Source: Agromyces italicus DSM 16388
GTDB lineage: Bacteria; Actinomycetota; Actinomycetes; Actinomycetales; Microbacteriaceae
Direction of reading: 5' to 3'
Assembly: GCF_000421545.1 (NCBI RefSeq)
Contig: NZ_ATXF01000007.1
Span: 124,001-188,000 of the forward strand
DNA: 64,000 bases
Positions within the stretch are counted from its first letter, which is position 1. Each line of letters begins with the position of its first letter. Below the pieces are notes generated by a model. That model worked only from the letters and a program-made list of their open reading frames with translations, was not told the origin of the DNA and searched no databases. Shown in pieces: positions 57,859 to 64,000 of this stretch. A program made the translations under genes and the position numbers.

Positions 57859-58814
57859 GCATCAGTCCTGGAATGCAGCTCGCCGAAGAGCCCCGATCGA
57901 TCGCGGCCGAGACCCGCGCCGCCACCACGATCGGCAGTGGAGGCCGCCCCGGCCGTCGCGCCGGCCGCCGCAGGGGCCTCGTCGGCCGCATCGGCCTCAA
58001 CGTCTGGGCGCTCGTCATCATCGTGTGCTCGATCTTCCCGGTCTACTGGATGGTGAACATGTCGTTCACGCCCTCCAACCAGATCATCAGCCGCAACCCG
58101 AGCCTGCTGCCGCTCGACTTCACGTTCAAGAACTACATCACTGCGTGGACGCGCGAGGCTGCACCGGGCCAGACCGACTTCCCGCACGCGCTCATCTCGA
58201 GCATCACGGTCGGTCTCGCGGTCGTCGTCGTCTGCGCGATCCTCGCCTTCCTCGCGTCGATCGCCCTCGCGCGATTCGCATTCCGCGGACGGGTGTTCTT
58301 CATCGTCGCCGTCCTCGTGGTGCAGATGGTGCCCGGCGAGGCGATGATGTTCACGATCTACAACATGATCGACGACTGGCGCCTCATGAACACCCTCCTG
58401 GGTCTGTTCATCGTGCACCTCGCTGCGGTCGTGCCGTTCACGATCTGGACGCTGCGCGGCTTCGTCAAGGGCGTGCCCGCCGAACTCGAAGAGGCCGCGA
58501 TGATCGACGGCTGCACCAAGGCGCAGGCATTCTGGAAGGTCACCTTCCCGCTCATGGCGCCCGCGCTCGTCTCGACCGGCATCTTCGCCTTCATTCAGAG
58601 CTGGAACGAGTTCCTCATGGCGCTCCTCCTCCTCAAGGGCTACAACCTCACCCTGCCGCCTTGGCTGAACTCGTTCCAATCGGCCACCGAGGCGACGAAC
58701 TGGGGCGCGGTGATGGCCGGCTCGACGCTCATCGCGCTTCCCGTCGTCATCTTCTTCCTCTTCGTGCAGGGCCGCATGGTCGGCGGCCTGGTGAACGGGG
58801 CCGTCAAGGGATGA
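57855..58814 (+). CDS. Sugar ABC transporter permease 2
   Basis: A 319-residue MalG-type permease. A basic N-terminus (RPGRRAGRRRGLVG) precedes helix 1 (VWALVIIVCSIFPVYWMV). Its EAA loop is ELEEAAMIDGCTKAQAFWKVTFPLMAP (about 211-237). GTG start overlaps the permease 1 stop. No ATPase gene is present in the operon, as usual in Actinobacteria where a shared MsiK-type ATPase serves several sugar transporters. The NagZ-like gene overlaps its stop by 4 nt. Confidence 0.93.
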   Translation: MSISPGMQLAEEPRSIAAETRAATTIGSGGRPGRRAGRRRGLVGRIGLNVWALVIIVCSIFPVYWMVNMSFTPSNQIISRNPSLLPLDFTFKNYITAWTREAAPGQTDFPHALISSITVGLAVVVVCAILAFLASIALARFAFRGRVFFIVAVLVVQMVPGEAMMFTIYNMIDDWRLMNTLLGLFIVHLAAVVPFTIWTLRGFVKGVPAELEEAAMIDGCTKAQAFWKVTFPLMAPALVSTGIFAFIQSWNEFLMALLLLKGYNLTLPPWLNSFQSATEATNWGAVMAGSTLIALPVVIFFLFVQGRMVGGLVNGAVKG

Positions 58815-60343
58815 GCGCCGAGAACCCCACCGGTGCCGCCGCACAGCTGCACCGGGACATCCTGACGACCCTGCTGCCGGGCTTCGACGGCCCGGTCGCC
58901 CCCGACTGGCTGCTCGCCCGACTGCGTGAGGGCCTCGGCGGAGTGTGCCTCTTCGGCGAGAACATCGTCGACCCCGAGCAGCTGCGGGCCCTCAACGAGA
59001 GCCTGCGCGCGGCGAACCGCGACGCGGTCATCGCGATCGACGAGGAGGGCGGCGACGTCACGCGGCTCTTCTACGACCGCGGTGCGCCGTTCCCCGGCAA
59101 CGCGGTGCTCGGCCGCATCGACGAGCTCGAGCTGACCCGCCGCGTCGCGGCCGAGGTGGGTAGAGCCCTCGCGGCGACCGGGTGCACCGTGACGTTCGGC
59201 CCCGACGTCGATGTCAACGCGAACCCCGACAACCCCGTGATCGGCGTGCGCAGCTTCGGCGACGACCCCGAGCTCGTCGCCCGTCACTCGGCCGCCTGGG
59301 TCGAGGGACTGCAGCAGACCGGCATCGCCGCGAGCGCGAAGCACTTCCCGGGCCACGGCGACACCGCGACCGACTCGCACCTCGCGCTCCCGGTCGTCGA
59401 CGTGCCGATCGAGACGCTGCGCGAGCGCGAGCTCGTGCCGTTCCGTGCGGCGATCGCGGCGGGCACCCGCACGATCATGACCTCGCACATCCTGCTCCCT
59501 CAGCTCGACGCCGAGGCTCCAGCCACCCTCTCCCCGCATGTTCTGCACAGCCTGCTCCGCGGGGAGCTGGGTTTCGAGGGCGTCATCGTGACCGACGCCC
59601 TCGACATGAAGGGGGCGAGCGGCGTGCACGGCATCCCCCAAGCCGCTGTGCGCGCCCTCGCCGCCGGTTGCGACCTGCTCTGCATCGGGTCGAAGAACAC
59701 CGACGCCCAGCTCGAAGAGATCGTCCAGGCGATCGCCGAGGCGATCGACGCGGGCCTGCTGTCCGCCGACCGCGTCCGCGACGCGGCGGAGCGCGTGCGC
59801 GCTCTCGCGGCGACGGCTCCCGCGGTGCCGGCCGGTCCCGCCGAACCGAACGTGATCGAACCGGCCCACGACGAGGAGGAGATCGCCCGGGTGGTCGCCT
59901 CGTTCGAGGTCGCCGACGCCGTGCGAGAACACCTGCTCGGCGCAGCCGGCATCGGCACCGTCGTGCGCATCGACACGGTGGCGAACATCGCCATCGGCGA
60001 GTCGCCGTGGGGTCCGTTCGCCGCCGAGACCGTCGCCCGGCGGCCGTCGTGGCTCAGCCGCGCCCGTCGCGTCGCGATCGGCCCCGGCGAGGTGCTCGCC
60101 GACCCGGCGGGGCTCCCCGGCCCCGTGCTCGTCGTGGGCAAGGATCTGCACCGCCACGGCTTCGCCCGCAAGGCGATCGATGCCCTCCGCGCCGTGCGCG
60201 ACGACGTCGTGACGATCGACATGGGCTGGCCGTCGCACGACCGCGGCTACGCCGACGTCGCGACGTACGGCGCCTCGCGCCTGCTCGGCGACGCGGTGCT
60301 CGCGTTCGTCGACGGCGCGCTCGCCCCTGTGGCTGCGCGGTGA
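58811..60343 (+). CDS. GH3 beta-N-acetylhexosaminidase (NagZ-like)
   Basis: A 510-residue cytoplasmic glycoside hydrolase family 3 enzyme that releases GlcNAc from chitobiose or muropeptides. It has the nucleophile Asp262 in VIVTDALDMKGA and the NagZ-specific catalytic loop KHFPGHGDTATDSH (177-190, with Asp188/His190 dyad). The barrel covers ~1-335, and about 170 further residues form a second domain that minimal NagZ lacks. No signal peptide. The ATG overlaps the permease 2 stop, and the kinase gene overlaps its own stop, so it sits within a tightly coupled series: import, hydrolysis, phosphorylation. Confidence 0.93.
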   Translation: MSAENPTGAAAQLHRDILTTLLPGFDGPVAPDWLLARLREGLGGVCLFGENIVDPEQLRALNESLRAANRDAVIAIDEEGGDVTRLFYDRGAPFPGNAVLGRIDELELTRRVAAEVGRALAATGCTVTFGPDVDVNANPDNPVIGVRSFGDDPELVARHSAAWVEGLQQTGIAASAKHFPGHGDTATDSHLALPVVDVPIETLRERELVPFRAAIAAGTRTIMTSHILLPQLDAEAPATLSPHVLHSLLRGELGFEGVIVTDALDMKGASGVHGIPQAAVRALAAGCDLLCIGSKNTDAQLEEIVQAIAEAIDAGLLSADRVRDAAERVRALAATAPAVPAGPAEPNVIEPAHDEEEIARVVASFEVADAVREHLLGAAGIGTVVRIDTVANIAIGESPWGPFAAETVARRPSWLSRARRVAIGPGEVLADPAGLPGPVLVVGKDLHRHGFARKAIDALRAVRDDVVTIDMGWPSHDRGYADVATYGASRLLGDAVLAFVDGALAPVAAR

Positions 60344-61275
60344 GACTCGGCATCGACATCGGCGGCACGAAGACCGCGGCCGTCGCACTCGCCGAGAGCG
60401 GCGAACTGAGCGATCAGGTGCGCATGCCGACCGGATTCGGCGCCGAGGCGGTCGTCGAGACCGCGCTGCGGACCGTCGAACGGATGGCGGAGCTCTCGGG
60501 CGTCGGCCAAGCCGCCTTCTCGTCGATCGGCATCGGGATCCCCGGCGCGGTCGACACGGCGACGGGTCGGGTCGCGCACGCCGTCAACCTCGGTCTTGAG
60601 GGGCTCGACCTCGGGCCTCGGCTCGCCGACCGGCTGGGCGTCGACGTTCGCATCGAGAACGACGTGAAGGCCGCGGCGCTCGGCGCACACCACCTCCTCG
60701 GCGTGGGAGGGTCGCCGGCCCCGTCGGCCGACCGCTCGATGGCCTACCTCAACCTCGGCACCGGCCTGGCTGCCGGGATCGTGCAGGGCGCTCGGCTGCT
60801 GCGCGGCGGGCACGGCGTTGCGGGCGAGATCGGGCACATCCCTATCGACCCCGCGGGGGAGCTGTGCGGCTGCGGCCAGCGGGGCTGCCTCGAGACCGTG
60901 GCTTCGGGGTCGGCGATCGCGCGCATGTGGCCGACCGAGGCCGAGCTGCCCGCCCGCGAGCTCTTCGATCGGGCGGAGGCGGGCGACGCCGAGGCGGTCC
61001 GCGTCCGCGAACGCTTCCTCTCCGGCGTCGCGGCGGCGGTCCGTCTGCTCGTGCTCACCACCGACGTCGACGAGGTCGTGATCGGGGGCGGGCTCGCCGC
61101 ACTCGGCGAACCGCTCGTCGACGGAACTCGCCGTATCCTGAACGGGTGGGCCGCCGACTCGGCGTTCCTCGCCTCACTCGGGCTCGCGGAGCGGGTCAGG
61201 GTCATTCCCCTCGGATTTCCGGCAGCCGCCGTGGGCGCTGCCCTGGTAGGAGTTGCGCAATGGCAGAAGTCGTAG
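60340..61275 (+). CDS. ROK family amino-sugar kinase
   Basis: A 311-residue kinase with ATP motif LGIDIGGTKTAAV at the N-terminus, IGIPGAVDTATG, IENDVKAAALGAHH (catalytic Asp), the ROK signature GVAGEIGHIPIDPAGELCGCGQRGCLE with a Cys-rich zinc site, and no DNA-binding domain. It probably phosphorylates GlcNAc (or another hexosamine) at O6. GTG start overlaps the NagZ-like stop (GTGA). Its last 16 nt overlap the nagB start. Confidence 0.9.
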   Translation: MRLGIDIGGTKTAAVALAESGELSDQVRMPTGFGAEAVVETALRTVERMAELSGVGQAAFSSIGIGIPGAVDTATGRVAHAVNLGLEGLDLGPRLADRLGVDVRIENDVKAAALGAHHLLGVGGSPAPSADRSMAYLNLGTGLAAGIVQGARLLRGGHGVAGEIGHIPIDPAGELCGCGQRGCLETVASGSAIARMWPTEAELPARELFDRAEAGDAEAVRVRERFLSGVAAAVRLLVLTTDVDEVVIGGGLAALGEPLVDGTRRILNGWAADSAFLASLGLAERVRVIPLGFPAAAVGAALVGVAQWQKS

Positions 61276-62045
61276 TCGTCGAAGACGAGCGGGCGGCGGG
61301 CGAGCTCGTCGCCGGGTCGATCGTTTCGCTGATCCGGCAGAAGCCCGACGCAGTGCTCGGGCTCGCGACCGGCTCGACGCCGCTCGCGAGCTACCGGGCG
61401 CTCGCGGCAAGGATCGGCGCCGAGTCGATCGACGTTCGCGGGGTGCGCGGCTTCGCGCTCGACGAGTACGTGGGCCTGCCCGACGGGCATCCAGAGAGCT
61501 ATCGTGCGGTGATCACCCGTGAGGTCGTCGAGCCGCTGGGGCTCACCCCCGAACTCGTGCGGGTGCCGAACGGCGACCCGGCGACGATCGAGCACGCCGG
61601 CGCCGATTACGAGGCGGCGATCACGGCCGCCGGCGGCGTCGACCTGCAGATCCTCGGCATCGGACGCACCGGTCACATCGGATTCAACGAGCCGGGCTCC
61701 TCGCTCGCGTCGCTCACGCGGGTGAAGACGCTCACCGAGCCGACCCGCGTCGACAACGCGCGCTTCTTCGACTCGCCCGAGGACGTGCCCATGCACTGCA
61801 TCACCCAGGGCATCGGCACGATCCTGCGGGCCCGCCACCTCGTGCTGCTCGCCTTCGGCGATGCGAAGGCCGAGGCCGTCGCCGCTGCGGTCGAGGGCGG
61901 CGTCTCCGCGAGTCAGCCGGGTTCGGCGATCCAGCTGCACCCGCACGCGACCGTCATCGTCGACGAGGCGGCCGCGTCGCGGCTCGCGAACCTCGAGTAC
62001 TACCGGCACGCCTGGGCCAACAAGCCGGCCTGGCAGGGCATCTAG
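61260..62045 (+). CDS. nagB: Glucosamine-6-phosphate deaminase
   Basis: A 261-residue enzyme converting glucosamine-6-phosphate to fructose-6-phosphate and ammonia. Motifs are VLGLATGSTPL, FALDEYVGLPDGHPESYR, LQILGIGRTGHIGFNEPGSS and HLVLLAFGDAKAEAV. The catalytic Asp and Glu residues are in place. ATG at 61260 (AGGAG upstream) lies inside the end of the kinase gene. nagA, needed between kinase and NagB, is not in this operon and must be elsewhere. Two tandem terminators follow. Confidence 0.94.
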   Translation: MAEVVVVEDERAAGELVAGSIVSLIRQKPDAVLGLATGSTPLASYRALAARIGAESIDVRGVRGFALDEYVGLPDGHPESYRAVITREVVEPLGLTPELVRVPNGDPATIEHAGADYEAAITAAGGVDLQILGIGRTGHIGFNEPGSSLASLTRVKTLTEPTRVDNARFFDSPEDVPMHCITQGIGTILRARHLVLLAFGDAKAEAVAAAVEGGVSASQPGSAIQLHPHATVIVDEAAASRLANLEYYRHAWANKPAWQGI

Positions 62046-62062
62046 CCCGCTGCGAACGACCT

Positions 62063-62096
62063 GGATGCCTCGGGCGGGAAGCCGCCCGAGGCATCC
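62063..62096 (+). terminator. nagB operon terminator 1
   Basis: A perfect 15-bp stem GGATGCCTCGGGCGG / CCGCCCGAGGCATCC with a GAAG loop, 18 nt after the nagB stop. Confidence 0.9.
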
Positions 62097-62165
62097 GGCG
62101 TTCTCGCGACCCGACGGCGCCGCGAGGCGGTCATAAGGCCTGACCGGGCGGGCAGCCCTGCGAAC

Positions 62166-62209
62166 GACGCGGATGCCTCGGGCGAGATCTCGCCCCAGGC
62201 ATCCGCGTC
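62166..62209. terminator. Terminator 2, tandem copy
   Basis: Arms GACGCGGATGCCT and AGGCATCCGCGTC (13 bp) enclose an inner GGGCGAGA/TCTCGCCC pairing across one C-C mismatch. The 11 bases before it repeat those before terminator 1. Confidence 0.8.
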
Positions 62210-62240
62210 ATCGGCGTCGCAGCTTGGGCGTTTCAGCGGA

Positions 62241-62294
62241 GATCGGCGAACCCGAGGAGCTCCGCGACCCGGACGATCTTCGGGATCGCCGATC
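62241..62294. repeat. Intergenic inverted repeat
   Basis: GATCGGCGAACCCGA (62241-62255) pairs with TCGGGATCGCCGATC (62280-62294) with one mismatch. The loop includes the palindrome GGAGCTCC. It lies downstream of the YrdB-like gene (minus) and may end its transcript. Confidence 0.55.
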
Positions 62295-62348
62295 GGGATC
62301 GAGCGCGGAGCGGGCTTCGGACGGCGCCGGGATCGGGGGAGCCGGTCG

Positions 62349-62723
62349 TCAGCCCGCGAGCTCCTTGCGGCCGTTGATGATGCCGCTCACCGCGGCCACC
62401 ACGGCGAAGACGACCGCGACGACGGGCTGCCCCAGCATCCACCAGCCGATCGCGGCGGCCGAGAAGATCGCGATCTCGACGAGCGCCTTGCCGAATGGGT
62501 CGATGCGGAAGACCGCCTTCGGCGACATGAACAGCGCCCAGGCGACGATCGCGACCAGCGGCGCCCCGATGCCGATGAGCACGCCCGGCCACGGCAGCGG
62601 GAAGGCCATGAACCCCCAGATGCCGAGCGACACGAAGGCGAACAGCTCGAGGAAGAACCGGAGGATGTCGTTCGGGCCGATCTTCGGCTGGGCCTGCTGC
62701 GGGGTCTCGGGTGCGGTGCTCAC
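62349..62723 (-). CDS. YrdB/DUF2568-like membrane protein
   Basis: A 124-residue protein with four hydrophobic segments and a short polar N-terminus (STAPETPQQAQPKIGPND). FFLELFAFVSLGIWGF and the LFMSPKAVFR loop are typical of the small YrdB (DUF2568) family, of unknown function. GTG start at 62723, preceded by a -10 (TACGCT) whose first base is 14 nt upstream. It is transcribed in the same direction as purU, which ends 22 nt before it. Confidence 0.75.
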   Translation of the reverse strand: MSTAPETPQQAQPKIGPNDILRFFLELFAFVSLGIWGFMAFPLPWPGVLIGIGAPLVAIVAWALFMSPKAVFRIDPFGKALVEIAIFSAAAIGWWMLGQPVVAVVFAVVAAVSGIINGRKELAG

Positions 62724-62731
62724 AACCCTCT

Positions 62732-62737
62732 AGCGTA
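62732..62737 (-). promoter_or_regulatory. -10 box of the YrdB-like gene
   Basis: TACGCT on the minus strand begins 14 nt before the GTG at 62723. It lies in the 22-nt gap after purU. Confidence 0.45.
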
Positions 62738-62745
62738 CCCGCGCC

Positions 62746-63618
62746 TCAGCGGAAGATGATCGTGCGGGCCCCATCGAGCAGCACCCTCCGCTCGGCGAAC
62801 CACTTCACCGCCTGGCTGAGCGTGCGGCTCTCCTCGTCCTGCCCGATCGCGACGAGCTCGCTCGGGCTCCGCGAATGGTCGACCCGCACGACGTTCTGCT
62901 CGATGATCGGCCCCTCGTCGAGGTCGCTCGTGACGAAGTGGGCGGTCGCGCCGATGAGCTTCACGCCGCGGGCGTGCGCCTGCCGGTAGGGGTTCGCGCC
63001 CTTGAAACCCGGCAGGAACGAGTGGTGGATGTTGATGCAGCGCCCGGCGAGCTCTTCGCAGAGCTCGGGGGAGAGGATCTGCATGTAGCGTGCCAGCACC
63101 ACGAGCTCGATGTCGTGCTCGTCGACCGCGTCGAGGAGGCGTCGCTCGAACTCGGCCTTCGACGCGGCGTCGGTCACGGCGGCGGCCTCGAACGGCACCC
63201 CGTAGAAGTCGACGAGGTCGCGGAGCGTGCCGTGGTTCGAGAGCACGAGGGGGATCTCGACCGGCAGCTGGCCTGCGCGCTGGCGGAAGAGCAGGTCGTT
63301 CACGCAGTGGCCGGCGGTCGAGGCGAGCACGAGGGTGCGGAGCGGCCGCCCCACTTCGTCGAGGTGCCACTGCATGCTCCAGCGCTCGGTGACGGGCGCG
63401 AGCGCCGCCTCGAACTCGGCTCGAGTCGCCCGCGACTCGACCTGGAGTCGCATGAAGAAACGCCCGGTGTCGAGGCTCGCGAACTGCTGGCTCTCGGTGA
63501 TGTTGCCGCCCGAGGCGACGACCGCGCCCGAGATCGCGTGCACGATGCCGGGGCCATCGGTGCAGCTCAGGGTCACGACCCAGTGGTACAGGTGATCGGG
63601 CGCGGCAGCGGTGGTCAT
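62746..63618 (-). CDS. purU: Formyltetrahydrofolate deformylase
   Basis: Hydrolyses 10-formyl-THF to THF and formate, balancing one-carbon pools with purine synthesis (purN and purH are also in this window). The N-terminal ACT domain covers about 12-90 (VVTLSCTDGPGIVHAISGAVVASGGNITES). The formyltransferase-like domain has the catalytic INIHHSFLPGFKGANPY and TSDLDEGPIIEQ. Its 290 residues are typical. ATG at 63618 lies exactly 12 nt after the first base of a -10 (TAATCT), a leaderless start. Confidence 0.95.
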   Translation of the reverse strand: MTTAAAPDHLYHWVVTLSCTDGPGIVHAISGAVVASGGNITESQQFASLDTGRFFMRLQVESRATRAEFEAALAPVTERWSMQWHLDEVGRPLRTLVLASTAGHCVNDLLFRQRAGQLPVEIPLVLSNHGTLRDLVDFYGVPFEAAAVTDAASKAEFERRLLDAVDEHDIELVVLARYMQILSPELCEELAGRCINIHHSFLPGFKGANPYRQAHARGVKLIGATAHFVTSDLDEGPIIEQNVVRVDHSRSPSELVAIGQDEESRTLSQAVKWFAERRVLLDGARTIIFR

Positions 63619-63624
63619 CCGCCC

Positions 63625-63630
63625 AGATTA
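63625..63630 (-). promoter_or_regulatory. -10 box of purU, leaderless
   Basis: TAATCT on the minus strand begins exactly 12 nt before the ATG at 63618. Confidence 0.55.
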
Positions 63631-63646
63631 CCGGGCGATGGATGTC

Positions 63647-64000
63647 TCAGCCGCCGGCCGGGAGGGCGGAATCGGGCCGGTCGTTCGAGAAGTACGCCGA
63701 CCCGCTCGGGCCGACCCGCTCGCCGACCCGGTATCGCACCGTCATCGGCTCCAGCCGATCGGCGTCCTCGAGAGGCCAGAACCTCGCCGACCCGCGTCGG
63801 TCGAGCGGGACCGTGGTCCACGTGTCGCCGTCGGCGAGGAGTTCGGCGTCCGCTCCGGCCAGGCCGCCGGTGAGGTCGATGCGCCAGAGAACGCCCTTCC
63901 AGACGAAGAGCTTGAGGGCGGGCGGTGCTGCGAGGCGCACGGTGAAGGCAGTGGGGTCGGAACGATTGCCAGCGCGGTCGAGTTGCGTGACCTGGTACGC
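63647..64000 (-). CDS. C-terminal end of a surface/FN3-type protein, partial
   Basis: The frame is open to the window edge, so only the last ~117 residues are seen. They begin YQVTQLDRAGNRSDPTAFTV, which looks like the last strands of a fibronectin type III or Ig-like domain. A further beta-rich stretch with Trp and acidic residues follows (LFVWKGVLWRIDLTGG, DTWTTVPLDRRGSARFWPLE). There is no wall-sorting signal at the end (closing DSALPAGG). The role is unknown. Confidence 0.6.
   Translation of the reverse strand, partial: AYQVTQLDRAGNRSDPTAFTVRLAAPPALKLFVWKGVLWRIDLTGGLAGADAELLADGDTWTTVPLDRRGSARFWPLEDADRLEPMTVRYRVGERVGPSGSAYFSNDRPDSALPAGG

Larger units (their letters stand above)
62046..62348. 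other. 303-bp region with duplicated terminators
   Basis: No gene is evident. It contains two copies of a segment starting CTGCGAACGAC followed by a strong hairpin (62063-62096 and 62166-62209) and a third stem (62241-62294). A minus-strand frame ending at 62233 reads through the last stem but lacks coding features. Confidence 0.6.

Noticed and set aside
62233-62592. Minus-strand frame ending in a helix-like VAELLGFADLR
   Set aside because: It overlaps the YrdB-like gene in another phase, and its end coincides with an inverted repeat. There is no start signal and no family resemblance.

Overview
The window is high-GC DNA (roughly 70%) with dense ATGA/GTGA start-stop overlaps, frequent GTG and TTG starts, several leaderless promoters, and actinobacterial hallmark genes (GuaB3, PerM/DUF6350 next to purN-purH, a DUF3817 gene before guaA, a monomeric-type NADP isocitrate dehydrogenase gene). 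Gene order, the repeated octamer CGGATGCC/GGCATCC and the REP-like repeat families point to an actinobacterium of the family Microbacteriaceae (an Agromyces- or Microbacterium-like genus). This is inference from pattern recognition, not a database match. It looks like ordinary chromosome: I see no rRNA, tRNA, CRISPR array, prophage or insertion sequence.

Layout. 1-1342: branched-chain amino acid permease genes (livH, edge of livM) on the minus strand, divergent from guaB. 1576-13484: purine and central metabolism, with guaB, a PatB-like C-S lyase/aminotransferase, an ABC-F protein, guaB3, glpD, SURF1, a VOC/TetR divergent pair, a DUF3817 gene and guaA. 13760-20268: a Bax-inhibitor-like membrane protein, glycerophosphodiester phosphodiesterase, PcrA-type helicase, FUSC and VIT membrane proteins. 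20386-22666: sucCD. 22745-24652: a large secreted Ig-repeat protein. 24936-30815: membrane proteins, perM, purN, purH. 31140-33705: an amino-acid dehydrogenase and a membrane-anchored dimethylargininase-like protein. 33754-41263: a four-gene minus-strand operon of two giant FtsX-type permeases and two ATPases. 41391-45465: a heterodimeric ABC exporter behind a ~300-nt leader that carries a 27-codon upstream ORF. 45556-49563: a catalytically degenerate group III decarboxylase-like protein, divergent from a NarL-type two-component pair. 49760-54057: an alkyltransferase-like protein, GNAT, icd and a P1B-type ATPase. 54108-62045: an amino-sugar (probably GlcNAc / wall muropeptide) operon with its ROK regulator. 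62349-64000: YrdB-like protein, purU, and the C-terminal end of a surface-type protein that runs off the window.

How it fits together. Guanine nucleotide synthesis (guaB, guaB3, guaA) and late purine synthesis (purN, purH, purU) are both represented. The TCA genes sucCD and icd share a palindromic motif in their upstream regions, suggesting a common regulator. The ROK regulator has an obvious 12-bp inverted repeat over its own promoter, and the operon behind it runs import (binding protein, two permeases), NagZ-like hydrolysis, ROK kinase, NagB deaminase. It lacks nagA and an ATPase gene, which must lie elsewhere.

Most unusual features: (i) the leader-uORF / heterodimeric exporter locus, which resembles the logic of bmrB-bmrCD attenuation; (ii) the LysA-like protein that has lost both its PLP lysine and its catalytic cysteine; (iii) a family of intergenic nested inverted repeats, including two 81-bp elements 43 kb apart with the same four-arm design; (iv) the shared sucC/icd operator; (v) recurrent -10 boxes placed 12 nt before start codons, implying widespread leaderless mRNAs.
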